Below are positions 7,159 to 15,503 of a DNA stretch of 38,410 nt, one piece after another. A program made the position numbers and the translations under genes. The number at the start of each line of letters is the position of its first letter. Within the stretch, counting starts at the first letter, position 1. The notes under the pieces are model-generated. The model was not told the origin of the DNA. It did not search any database and saw only the letters and a list, made by a program, of their open reading frames with translations. Origin of the DNA: Bacteroidaceae bacterium (lineage in GTDB: Bacteria > Bacteroidota > Bacteroidia > Bacteroidales > Bacteroidaceae); contig JAKSLO010000012.1 in NCBI GenBank assembly GCA_024401185.1, forward strand, positions 1 to 38,410, read 5' to 3'.

Positions 7159-8991
7159 ATGACATTGTTCCAACTAATAAGGAAGATATCACCTTTTGTC
7201 AAGCCATACAAGGGGTTGGTGGTGGCCACGCTGGCACTCACGCTGGTGGGGTCGCTCATTGCACAGGTCAATGCGGTGGTGCTCGATTGGACCGTCGATA
7301 CCATCAACGGACTTATTGTGCACAACGGAACGGGCGACATCGGGGAGCAGCACTTTGCCTGGGGCACCACGGCACGCATTCTGACCACGATAACCGCCAT
7401 ACTGCTTGGCAAGGAGGTGCTTAGTGTCATCATCTCGTATGCGCAGAACTACTATGGGGAGAGGATGCGAGTACATGTGTCGAAGGATCTTGCCCAGAAT
7501 GCCGTTGACCGCATACTGCGCTACCGGATGGCATTCTTTACGCGGAGTGGCAACGAGGCAGGTCGCCTTCAGTCGCGCATCGACCAGGGCGTGGGCAGCT
7601 TGTCAACCACCGTGCAGAGCATCTTCATAGACCTGCTGCCCCTGTTCACGTCGGCCTTCCTGGCACTCGTGCTGATGTTTCTCGCCAACGTATATGTGGG
7701 ACTTGCAGCCTTGCTCATCGTACCTGTTTACATCTTCATCACGGTGCGGCAAGCCAAGCGCCTGAAAGGATGGCGGCAGGAGATGCGGAAGCACCGCGAG
7801 CAGAAGAGCCACGGCATAGTGAACATCATCGAGTCGATAAGCGTCATCAAGTCGTTCAACCGCGAGGAGATAGAGAGCGACAAGCAGATGGACATCCAGA
7901 CACAGCTGACCGACAACCAGTTGCGCACACGCAAGGTGATGCTCTTCTTCGACGGCTGGAAGCGGTTCGTTCAGCAGATAGGCACCGTCATCATCATCAT
8001 CATCACAGCCTACCTTGTGCTCATCGACTATCCCGGCATGACCATCGGTAAGATTATGTACCACGTGATGCTCTTTGCCAACGTAACAGCACCCATCACC
8101 CAGTTGCAACGCGTGTTCGACACGCTCAACGACGCGCTCATCTATGCCGAGGGCTACTTTAGCGTGGTGGAGGCAGACGGAGAGGTGGAGGAAAGCGGAA
8201 GCTACCGGCCCGAACGAGTGGAGGGAAAGATCGAGATAAGGGGCGTTGACTTTACATACCCCAACGGCACAAAGGCCTTGCACGACATCAACATGAACAT
8301 CGAACCGGGAAAGATTACCGCCTTCGTGGGTCTGTCGGGAGCGGGAAAGTCCACCATTGTCAATCTGCTCGACAAGTTCTACACGCCCGACAAGGGCACC
8401 ATCCTGCTCGATGGCATAGACCTCAAGGAATACGACACACAGTTCCTGCGCGACAACATCGGTCTTGTGTTGCAGAAAAACCACATCTTTGACGGCACCA
8501 TCGAGGAGAACATACGCTACGGGCGTCCCAACGCCACACAGGAGGAGGTGGAGCAGGCAGCACGCAGCGCCTACATCTACGACCAGGTGATGCACCTGCC
8601 CAAGGGCTTCCAGTCGCAAGCCTCCATGCTGAGCGGCGGACAGCAGCAACGCATCGCCATAGCACGCATGTTCCTGAAGAATCCTCCCATCATCTTCCTT
8701 GACGAGCCAACTGCCTCGCTCGACGCCATCGCTACCGAGCAGATCAAGGCCTCGCTCGACGCCATCAAGCAGGGGCGCACCGTCATCATCATCTCACACT
8801 CCGTGTCGCAGATCATCGACTCGGACGTGATATACGCCTTGCGCGACGGACACGTGGAGCAGAGCGGAGCGCCAGACAGCCTCTACCAGAAGGGCGGCAT
8901 CTACAAGGACATCATTGATGCCTCGGCACGCAGCCTCAACGTGGACAAGCTTGCCATGATACACCAAAGTATAACTCTCAAAAACAAATAA
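7159..8991 (+). CDS. MsbA-like ABC exporter, fused permease-ATPase
   Basis: 610 residues, the usual size of a half-transporter that dimerises. Residues 1-330 form an ABC_membrane domain of about six helices (VVATLALTLVGSLIAQVNAV near the N-terminus, LLPLFTSAFLALVLMFLANVYV, ALLIVPVYIFITV, TVIIIIITAYLVL). The ATPase follows: Walker A GLSGAGKST (about 392-400), Q-loop region VLQKNHIFDG, signature LSGGQQQRIAIAR (about 491), Walker B IIFLDEPTASLD (about 511) and H-loop IISHS (about 546). Family members export lipid A, lipids, peptides or drugs across the inner membrane; the substrate here cannot be told. The promoter at 7096-7127 and the 6-nt gap to the next gene indicate a two-gene operon. The gene is clearly richer in G+C than its left neighbours. 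Confidence 0.9.
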   Translation: MTLFQLIRKISPFVKPYKGLVVATLALTLVGSLIAQVNAVVLDWTVDTINGLIVHNGTGDIGEQHFAWGTTARILTTITAILLGKEVLSVIISYAQNYYGERMRVHVSKDLAQNAVDRILRYRMAFFTRSGNEAGRLQSRIDQGVGSLSTTVQSIFIDLLPLFTSAFLALVLMFLANVYVGLAALLIVPVYIFITVRQAKRLKGWRQEMRKHREQKSHGIVNIIESISVIKSFNREEIESDKQMDIQTQLTDNQLRTRKVMLFFDGWKRFVQQIGTVIIIIITAYLVLIDYPGMTIGKIMYHVMLFANVTAPITQLQRVFDTLNDALIYAEGYFSVVEADGEVEESGSYRPERVEGKIEIRGVDFTYPNGTKALHDINMNIEPGKITAFVGLSGAGKSTIVNLLDKFYTPDKGTILLDGIDLKEYDTQFLRDNIGLVLQKNHIFDGTIEENIRYGRPNATQEEVEQAARSAYIYDQVMHLPKGFQSQASMLSGGQQQRIAIARMFLKNPPIIFLDEPTASLDAIATEQIKASLDAIKQGRTVIIISHSVSQIIDSDVIYALRDGHVEQSGAPDSLYQKGGIYKDIIDASARSLNVDKLAMIHQSITLKNK

Positions 8992-8997
8992 CCCTAT

Positions 8998-11900
8998 ATG
9001 ACAAAGATAGAGATTAGTGCGGAATACATCAAGACGGTCAACTACGCCCTTGTAAATGGCAGAATACCCATCTGCAAGCTATTGGAGCTGACAAACAGCA
9101 CCGAAGCGGCCGTCAGCGGGCTGCAGGTGATGTGCACCGGCGAATACATCAAGCCCTGTGTGAGCAACCTGACAGAGACGCTGGAAGCAGGGCAAACCAT
9201 GCAGGTGCCCAACATGGACATACTGCTGGATGTACAGGAGATGCTGACCCTGCCCGAACACACCACCACAAGTTTCAAGATACGCGTGATGGAGCAAGGC
9301 GACTGCGTGGGCGAGCAAGACTTTGAACTGGAGTTGGTGCACGACCACTATGACCTGAACATGATAAGCAACGGCAAGCGCGAACTGACCAAGATGGACA
9401 TCTGGGAGCGTAAGCTGCTCGACTTCTCATTGCGCAATTCTCTGCTCAACCTCTATCTGCGTACCCGTGCCATACAGTTCATCTCGTTCGACGTAAGCAA
9501 GATAGAAGACCACCTGGCAAGCGGAGAGGAATACTGCATCATGCCCAAGCCCGAGGTGGACTTCAAGATAAACAGCGAGGAGCGACTGATACACTCGAAG
9601 AAGCTGGCAGAGTCGCTTCACGACCTGATAAGCGACGGCATAGAGCATCACCGTCTGCATACCTACCAAACGGAAACAGAGACGAAGAATACGCTGAAGA
9701 ACATCTACCGCGGAGCACGCAATGCCATAGAGGAGACGGGTGCCAACTCACTCTTCCTCTCCATAGGTACTCTGCGCTGGTACGAGGAAGGACAAAGCGA
9801 CACGCCACGCTACGCCCCCGTCATCCTGCTGCCCGTGGAGATGGTGTACAAGAAGGGGCAGTACTTCATACGTACACGCGACGAGGAGACCAACCTCAAC
9901 ATCACCCTGATGGAGTTTCTGCGCCAGAACTACAACATACGCGTGGAGAATCTCGACACGCTGCCCAAGGATGAGCATGGCATCGACGTGAACCTGATAT
10001 TCACCATACTACGCGAGTCGCTGAAGGAACATCCCACATGGGACATCGAGGAGGAGTGCATACTCGGCACCTTCTCGTTCAGCAAGTTCCTGATGTGGAA
10101 TGACGTGCACAACCACCGAGAGGAGATGATGCAGAGCCAGGTGGTAAGCAGCTTGGTAGAGAACCGACTGACCTGGACGCCCGACCCCGTAAACGTCAAC
10201 CTCAAGGAGATGGACAGCGTGACACCTCCCACCGAACTGGCGTTGCCTGTAGCCGTGGATTCGTCTCAGATGGCAGCCGTCATTGAGGCGGGCAAGGGCC
10301 ACTCGTTTATTCTATACGGCCCTCCCGGAACCGGTAAGTCGCAAACCATCACCAACCTCATCGCCAACGCCTTGTTCCAAGGCAAGCGCGTACTCTTTGT
10401 GGCCGAGAAGATGGCCGCCCTGAGTGTGGTACAGAGTCGTCTGGCCAAGATAGGGCTTGACCCCTTCTGCCTGGAGATGCACTCGAACAAGGTAACCAAG
10501 AAGCACATCCTGGAGCAGTTCAGCAAGGCTTTGGGCGTGACCCACATCGTGTCGCCGGCAGAATACAAAGACAAGGCCGAAAAGATATTCGCCCTGCGCA
10601 AGGAACTCATCGAGTACCTCAAGGCGCTTCATAACGTAGATGGCAACGACAACCTGTCGCTTTACGACTGCATCAAGCACTATGAAGCCATCGATGCCGA
10701 GCCAATGGCAACCTTTGCTCCCAATGCCAAGCTCGACGCAGCGCTGGTGCAGCATGGATTGGACGAACTGGAGGACATACTGAACGGAAAGCTGGACACC
10801 GTGACAAAACTGGTGGGACAGCCTTCGGAAAGTCCGCTGAAGGGACTCGTGCTGGAACAAAGCAACTTTGCTCCCGACGAGTTGGTGGCCAAGTTGCAGA
10901 AGGCAAAGGCTATAGTAAGCGGAAGTCGCAAGCAAGCTGCCGACCTGCAACAGGTAAAAAGCCTGCGCGCCGCCCTTCTGCGCGACAACAGCGAGGCACT
11001 TCTGAAACAAAATGCCAAGGCGCTCTACGACGAATGGAGAAGCGTTAAGACCAAGTGGTTCCTTCCACGCTTCTTTGCCAAGAAGAACTACCTCAACAAA
11101 CTGCGTGAGTTTAACAAGCTCATCACCGATGCTGATGTTGACAAGACGCTCGACAACCTCATGCAGTATCAGGAGAAGCATAAGTCAATCGAAGAGCTGC
11201 GCCTTATCCTGTCAACCCACCTTGGCATTGACACACCCTCGGACGTAATGCCCGAAGACTATCTGCTGCAAGATGCAGAGGAGAAGATGGAGCGCTGGAT
11301 TGCTAACAAGGACAAGATGCGCGACTGGCTGCATTACTGCAACTACAACAGCCTTCTCAAGGAGATGGGTATGGAATGTGTGCAGAAGGCGCTGGAGGCA
11401 GAGAACTGTGAGCCAGACGCTATCAGGAAATCGTTCTTCAAGGCACTCTTCAAGCATAAGGCTGAGCGAAAGATGGACAAGGCACCTCTGCTGACCACTT
11501 TCGAGGGCATGATATTCGACGAGAAAGTGAACAGCTACAAGCGACTCACGGAGGAGTTCCAGATGCTTACCCAGAAAGAGCTTTATGCCCGACTGGCGGC
11601 ACGCATACCCCGTGTGGGCGAAAACCTTGACAGCAGCAGCGAGATAGGTCTGCTGAACCGCAACATCTCGAATGGCGGCCGTGGCATGTCTCTGCGCGAA
11701 CTTCTGAAGCAGATACCCACGTTGCTACCCCGCATCTGTCCCTGCATGCTGATGAGCCCTATGAGCGTGGCACAGTATCTCGACCTGTCACAGGAGAAGT
11801 TCGACCTCGTGGTCTTCGACGAAGCATCGCAGATGCCTACCAGCGAGGCAGTAGGCGCCATCGCCCGTGGCAAGGCTCTCATCGTGGTGGGTGACCCGAA

Positions 11901-13584
11901 GCAGATGCCTCCCACCAGCTTCTTCTCGTCAACCAACGTGGATGAGGAAGAAGCCAACATCGATGATATGGAAAGCATCCTGGAAGACTGTCGCACGCTG
12001 GAGATGCCATCATTGCAGCTCAACTGGCACTACCGTTCACGCCATGAGAGTCTGATTGCCTTCTCAAACCGTGAATACTACGACGGCTCGCTCATCACCT
12101 TCCCATCGGTGGACGACCAAAAGACGAAGGTAAGCTACATCCCCGTGGATGGATACTATGACAAGGGAGGCAAGCGTTCGAACCGTGCTGAGGCAGAGGC
12201 CATCGTCAACGAGATAGAACGTCGACTGAAGGATGAGAAGCTGCGCCAGCAGAGCATTGGCGTCATCGCCTTCAGCGTGGTGCAGCAGGCACTCATCGAA
12301 GACCTTCTTGTGGACAGAATGGACAACGACAAGACGTTGCACGATGCCGCTGACGAGATGTATGAACCCATCTTCATCAAGAACCTGGAGAATGCCCAGG
12401 GTGATGAGCGCGACGTCATACTGTTCAGCATAGGCTATGGCCCTAACAAAGAGGGCGTTGTGTCTATGAACTTCGGTCCGCTGAACAACGTGGGTGGCGA
12501 ACGACGTCTGAATGTGGCAGTAAGCCGTGCACGCTGCGAGATGATGGTATTCTCAACTCTCAAGGCATCGCAGATTGACCTGCGTCGCAGCAAGGCAAAA
12601 GGCGTGGAAGGGCTGAAGCACTTCCTTGAGTTTGCCCAGACACAAACCCTGTCAGGAAACGCCGCATCGGTACAACAAGATAAAAAGTCGATGGTGGCAG
12701 AGAAGATTGCCGAGGCTTTGCAACAACGTGGATATAAGACACAAACCTACATCGGACGCTCTATGTTTAAGGTTGATGTGGCCATCTGCGACAAGCAGAA
12801 CCCAGAGGTGTATAGTATGGGACTCCTGCTCGACGGCGAAGGCTATCGTGATACGCAAACCACCCGCGACCGCGAAATCGTGCAGCCATCCGTCCTGACT
12901 GGTTTGAAATGGAAGGTAATGCGCATCTGGAGCGTAGATTGGTTTAACAACCCTGAGCGTGTCATCAACCGCATCGTGGAACAGCTGGAGGCAGAACCTG
13001 CTAAAGAGAAGCCTGCACAGAAGCTGCATTTTGACATCTCGAAAGAGAAGGTAGAGGAAACGGTATCGAAGGCCAAGCCCTACATTGAGTTCAAAGCCAA
13101 CGCTGCCAGCAAGGCCAAGGTGCAGAAAGAGAGCATCTGCAAGGACATCGTGGCTGCCGAGCAACCCATCTCGATGATGCAGCTATGCCGCAAGGTGTGT
13201 GCACTGCGTGAGATGCAACGCGTAACACCCACCCTGCAAAGCGAGGTGGCCAACTATTGCGCCAACAACCTCTACACGCAGGCCGATCGTCAAGGACAAG
13301 TGGTGTGGCTCGACCAAGCCAGCAGCATGAACTATCCCTGGTATCGTCCTGACACGATGCGCGACATTGCCGACATACCCATGATTGAGATTAAGAATGC
13401 CGTGCTGGAGGCCATCACCGAACAATTCAGCATAGCTACCGACAACCTCTCTCTCATTGCCGTCAAGAAGTTAGGCTTCACCCGTCGTGGCAACAATGTG
13501 GACGCGGCCTTCCGCATAGCCGTGGATGAATTGGTAAAGGAAGGACTCGTGAAGGAGGAAGATGGTAAGATGAAAACGGTTTAG
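8998..13584 (+). CDS. DUF4011 / superfamily 1 helicase / Vsr-like nuclease / DUF3320 protein
   Basis: 1528 residues with the full architecture of a large DUF4011 helicase. The DUF4011 region begins near residue 130 (WERKLLDFSLRNSLLNLYLR). Helicase motif I is LYGPPGTGKSQTITNLI (about 439-455), motif II VVFDEASQMP (about 940), motif III VVGDPKQMPP, then WHYRSRHESLIAFSN, QGDERDVILFS (about 1134) and motif VI GERRLNVAVSRAR (about 1167). Residues about 1235-1335 match the MTES_1575/Vsr-like restriction-endonuclease fold (FKVDVAICD, LLLDGEGYRDTQTTRDRE, WKVMRIWSVDW). The C-terminus is DUF3320-like (about 1460-1520, VDAAFRIAVDELVKEGLV). Together these suggest ATP-driven nucleic-acid translocation coupled to cleavage. 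I recall this architecture among tested anti-phage genes (from memory). It starts 6 nt after the ABC exporter stop. Alternative: a DNA repair enzyme. Confidence 0.9.
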   Translation: MTKIEISAEYIKTVNYALVNGRIPICKLLELTNSTEAAVSGLQVMCTGEYIKPCVSNLTETLEAGQTMQVPNMDILLDVQEMLTLPEHTTTSFKIRVMEQGDCVGEQDFELELVHDHYDLNMISNGKRELTKMDIWERKLLDFSLRNSLLNLYLRTRAIQFISFDVSKIEDHLASGEEYCIMPKPEVDFKINSEERLIHSKKLAESLHDLISDGIEHHRLHTYQTETETKNTLKNIYRGARNAIEETGANSLFLSIGTLRWYEEGQSDTPRYAPVILLPVEMVYKKGQYFIRTRDEETNLNITLMEFLRQNYNIRVENLDTLPKDEHGIDVNLIFTILRESLKEHPTWDIEEECILGTFSFSKFLMWNDVHNHREEMMQSQVVSSLVENRLTWTPDPVNVNLKEMDSVTPPTELALPVAVDSSQMAAVIEAGKGHSFILYGPPGTGKSQTITNLIANALFQGKRVLFVAEKMAALSVVQSRLAKIGLDPFCLEMHSNKVTKKHILEQFSKALGVTHIVSPAEYKDKAEKIFALRKELIEYLKALHNVDGNDNLSLYDCIKHYEAIDAEPMATFAPNAKLDAALVQHGLDELEDILNGKLDTVTKLVGQPSESPLKGLVLEQSNFAPDELVAKLQKAKAIVSGSRKQAADLQQVKSLRAALLRDNSEALLKQNAKALYDEWRSVKTKWFLPRFFAKKNYLNKLREFNKLITDADVDKTLDNLMQYQEKHKSIEELRLILSTHLGIDTPSDVMPEDYLLQDAEEKMERWIANKDKMRDWLHYCNYNSLLKEMGMECVQKALEAENCEPDAIRKSFFKALFKHKAERKMDKAPLLTTFEGMIFDEKVNSYKRLTEEFQMLTQKELYARLAARIPRVGENLDSSSEIGLLNRNISNGGRGMSLRELLKQIPTLLPRICPCMLMSPMSVAQYLDLSQEKFDLVVFDEASQMPTSEAVGAIARGKALIVVGDPKQMPPTSFFSSTNVDEEEANIDDMESILEDCRTLEMPSLQLNWHYRSRHESLIAFSNREYYDGSLITFPSVDDQKTKVSYIPVDGYYDKGGKRSNRAEAEAIVNEIERRLKDEKLRQQSIGVIAFSVVQQALIEDLLVDRMDNDKTLHDAADEMYEPIFIKNLENAQGDERDVILFSIGYGPNKEGVVSMNFGPLNNVGGERRLNVAVSRARCEMMVFSTLKASQIDLRRSKAKGVEGLKHFLEFAQTQTLSGNAASVQQDKKSMVAEKIAEALQQRGYKTQTYIGRSMFKVDVAICDKQNPEVYSMGLLLDGEGYRDTQTTRDREIVQPSVLTGLKWKVMRIWSVDWFNNPERVINRIVEQLEAEPAKEKPAQKLHFDISKEKVEETVSKAKPYIEFKANAASKAKVQKESICKDIVAAEQPISMMQLCRKVCALREMQRVTPTLQSEVANYCANNLYTQADRQGQVVWLDQASSMNYPWYRPDTMRDIADIPMIEIKNAVLEAITEQFSIATDNLSLIAVKKLGFTRRGNNVDAAFRIAVDELVKEGLVKEEDGKMKTV

Positions 13585-13652
13585 GCAAAGAGTCTATTTC
13601 ACATAGTCAACTTACAATCTGTCACATTTTGGTAGAATATTTTCATGAAATA

Positions 13653-13684
13653 TTTGTGCTTTACCTAAAAATGTGTAACTTTGC
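13653..13684 (+). promoter_or_regulatory. Bacteroidales promoter, TTTG-N19-TAACTTTGC
   Basis: TTTG (13653-13656) and TAACTTTGC (13676-13684) are separated by exactly 19 nt. It drives ilvE and leaves a leader of about 170 nt. Confidence 0.8.
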
Positions 13685-13792
13685 ATTTTGAAGGTCGGTA
13701 ACTCGGTATGGAGTTTCAGCATACTTTTGTCATCATAACTGTATGAAAGCAAAGGGACGACAGCAAGGATGTACCGATTGGAAAAGGCAAGT

Positions 13793-13816
13793 GGAGAACT
13801 TGTAGGAGAACTTGTA
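13793..13816 (+). repeat. 12-bp tandem duplication in the ilvE leader
   Basis: GGAGAACTTGTA occurs twice in perfect tandem (13793-13804 and 13805-13816), 46 nt before the ilvE start. This may be a replication-slippage product or part of a leader structure; no hairpin with it is obvious. Confidence 0.75.
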
Positions 13817-13861
13817 AGACAGAAAAAATAAAACGTTTAATTACAAAACAGATATAGAAAT

Positions 13862-14884
13862 ATGGAAGAGTTGGATTGGTCAAATCTCGGTTTTGGCTAT
13901 CGCAAGACCGACTATAACGTAAGATGTTACTATCGCAATGGTGCGTGGGGTGAGATTGAAGTATGTAGCGAGGAGACAATTCCCATGCACATGGCAGCCA
14001 CCTGTCTGCACTATGGACAGGAGAGTTTTGAGGGTTTGAAGGCATACCGTTGCCCCGACGGCAAGGTACGTGTGTTCCGTCCCGATGAAAATGCAGCTCG
14101 TATGCAGAGCACCTCACGTGGCATCCTGATGCCCGAGATGCCTACCGACAAGTTCATTGAAATGGTTGAGAAGGTAGTACGTCTCAACGAGCGTTTCATC
14201 CCCCCCTATGAGAGTGGTGCAACCCTGTATATCCGTCCCTTGATGGTGGGTACTGGTGCTCAGGTAGGTGTACATCCTGCCAACGAATACCTGTTCGTCA
14301 TCTTCGTAACACCCGTAGGTCCTTACTTCAAGGGTGGTTTCTCTGCCAATCCCTACGTCATTATCCGTGAGTTCGACCGCTCTGCTCCTTTAGGTACTGG
14401 TATCTACAAGGTAGGTGGCAACTATGCTGCCTCTCTGCAAGCTAACAAGAAAGCTCATGACATGGGTTACGCTTGCGAGTTCTACCTCGATGCCAAGGAA
14501 AAGAAGTACATCGATGAGGCTGGTGCAGCCAACTTCTTCGGTATCAAGAACAATACATACATCACTCCTAAGTCAAGTTCTATCTTGCCCTCTATCACCA
14601 ATAAGTCATTGATGCAGTTGGCAGAGGATCTGGGCATCAAGGTGGAGCGCCGTGCCATTCCTGAGGATGAGCTCGAAACATTCGAGGAGGCTGGTGCTTG
14701 CGGTACCGCAGCCGTAATCTCTCCCATCTGCCGCATTGATGATGTAGAGACAGGCAAGAGCTATGTCTTCGGAGATGGAAAAAATCCTGGTCCTGTATCA
14801 GAGAAGTTGTTCAACAAGCTTCGTGGCATCCAGTATGGCATTGAGCCCGACATCCATGGATGGACACGCGTTGTCATTGAATAA
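13862..14884 (+). CDS. ilvE: Branched-chain amino acid aminotransferase (type II)
   Basis: 340 residues, PLP-dependent class IV aminotransferase. It interconverts leucine, isoleucine and valine with their 2-oxo acids using glutamate/2-oxoglutarate in the cytosol. The PLP-binding lysine is K183 in GIYKVGGNYAASL. Other family landmarks are LHYGQESFEGLKAYR near residue 51, TLYIRPLMVGTG (substrate pocket), YLDAKEKKYIDEAGAANFFG (about 208-227) and ACGTAAVISP (about 280). Length and motif order match the large type II (BCAT/IlvE II) group rather than the shorter type I. It has its own promoter (13653-13684) and terminator (14910-14946), so it is monocistronic. Codon choice (ggt, cgt, aag, gct) looks like that of a well-expressed gene, similar to gdhA at the right end. 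Confidence 0.95.
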   Translation: MEELDWSNLGFGYRKTDYNVRCYYRNGAWGEIEVCSEETIPMHMAATCLHYGQESFEGLKAYRCPDGKVRVFRPDENAARMQSTSRGILMPEMPTDKFIEMVEKVVRLNERFIPPYESGATLYIRPLMVGTGAQVGVHPANEYLFVIFVTPVGPYFKGGFSANPYVIIREFDRSAPLGTGIYKVGGNYAASLQANKKAHDMGYACEFYLDAKEKKYIDEAGAANFFGIKNNTYITPKSSSILPSITNKSLMQLAEDLGIKVERRAIPEDELETFEEAGACGTAAVISPICRIDDVETGKSYVFGDGKNPGPVSEKLFNKLRGIQYGIEPDIHGWTRVVIE

Positions 14885-14909
14885 GAAACAGCATCATACA
14901 ATACATACA

Positions 14910-14946
14910 AGCGGACGTAACCCCAAAAAGTTACGCCCGCTTTTCT
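14910..14946 (+). terminator. Rho-independent terminator of ilvE
   Basis: AGCGGACGTAAC (14910-14921) pairs with GTTACGCCCGCT (14930-14941) over 12 bp with one mismatch and an 8-nt loop, running into TTTTCTGTT. It lies 26 nt after the ilvE stop. Confidence 0.85.
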
Positions 14947-14983
14947 GTTAAAAGGTATCGCATACGTAAGGGGGACAAAGAGA

Positions 14984-15085
14984 TTTGGAAGTTAAAGGAG
15001 TTTAAGACGAATAGGACGAATGTATTAGCCCATTGCCAGGCATGTCATATCGTCCTTTAACTTCTTCAACTCCAGAAACTCCAAA
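14984..15085. repeat. About 100-bp imperfect palindromic element
   Basis: The left part (TTTGGAAGTTAAAGGAGTTT followed by AAGACGA...GGACGA) is an imperfect inverted copy of the right part (TCGTCCTTTAACTTCTTCAA then CTCC...AACTCCAAA). The longest perfect pairings are GAAGTTAAAGG (14988-14998) with CCTTTAACTTC (15054-15064) and GGACGA (15014-15019) with TCGTCC (15050-15055). The centre is ATTAGCCCATTGCCAGG. There is no coding potential. It looks like a miniature dispersed palindrome of the intergenic type common in Prevotella. The rest of the gap 14947-15234 shows nothing else convincing. Confidence 0.6.
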
Positions 15086-15234
15086 CTTCTTGGCACATAT
15101 CACAAAGTGCCTCAGTTTTATCAATTTGCACATAAAACATGTAATAAATCGAACTTTTAAGGGTAACTAATGTTAAAAACATGTTAAACATCACATTTTT
15201 ATGTGTTAAAAAGATACAATTCATAAATTTTTTG

Positions 15235-15243
15235 TACCTTTGC
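15235..15243 (+). promoter_or_regulatory. Bacteroidales -7 box (TACCTTTGC)
   Basis: TACCTTTGC matches TAnnTTTG; an AT-rich tract precedes it, but no proper -33 box is visible at 19-20 nt. It would give a leader of about 255 nt before ATG 15504. Confidence 0.6.
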
Positions 15244-15503
15244 AGCGGTATTAAGAAAGGATGTATCAAAATTACAATATACGATCTTCTTTACGAAAGG
15301 ATAATCAACCTCATAAGAGGTTTAGAAACGGATAGCGAAATTACATTGATCGTATAAAACAAAAAAATTATTAGGTATTAGGGACAGTACTTTCAAAGCC
15401 AAGAATTTCGCCGAGCATCGGCCTTTGCCTCAGTTCATGTAATGATACAGGGCAAAAGAAGGTGTGAAGCAAGAATTAGTAAATTTAATTTAACTAAGGA
15501 TAT
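15244..15503 (+). promoter_or_regulatory. Long structured 5' leader of the secreted-protein cluster
   Basis: There is no ORF of note in this 260-nt leader. It can fold: TATACGATC (15278-15286) pairs with GATCGTATA (15348-15356) and encloses a hairpin AACCTC-ATAA-GAGGTT (15307-15322); a second hairpin is GCCGA-GCA-TCGGC (15410-15422). AAGGA at 15496-15500 is a possible ribosome-binding site just before ATG 15504. It does not match any riboswitch class I can recognise. Confidence 0.45.

Noticed and set aside
7603-8649. A 348-codon minus-strand reading frame, and a similar 289-codon one at 10312-11181
   Set aside because: Both are antisense to genes with unmistakable ATPase and helicase motifs; high G+C keeps opposite frames open.
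13743-13805. A 20-codon frame before ilvE as an attenuator leader peptide
   Set aside because: It encodes no run of Leu, Ile or Val (reads MKAKGRQQGCTDWKRQVENL), and no alternative terminator/antiterminator pair is visible.
15278-15356. TATACGATC/GATCGTATA as ends of an invertible promoter
   Set aside because: The -7 box lies outside the repeats (15235-15243), the arms are only 9 bp and no invertase gene is nearby; a folded leader is simpler.
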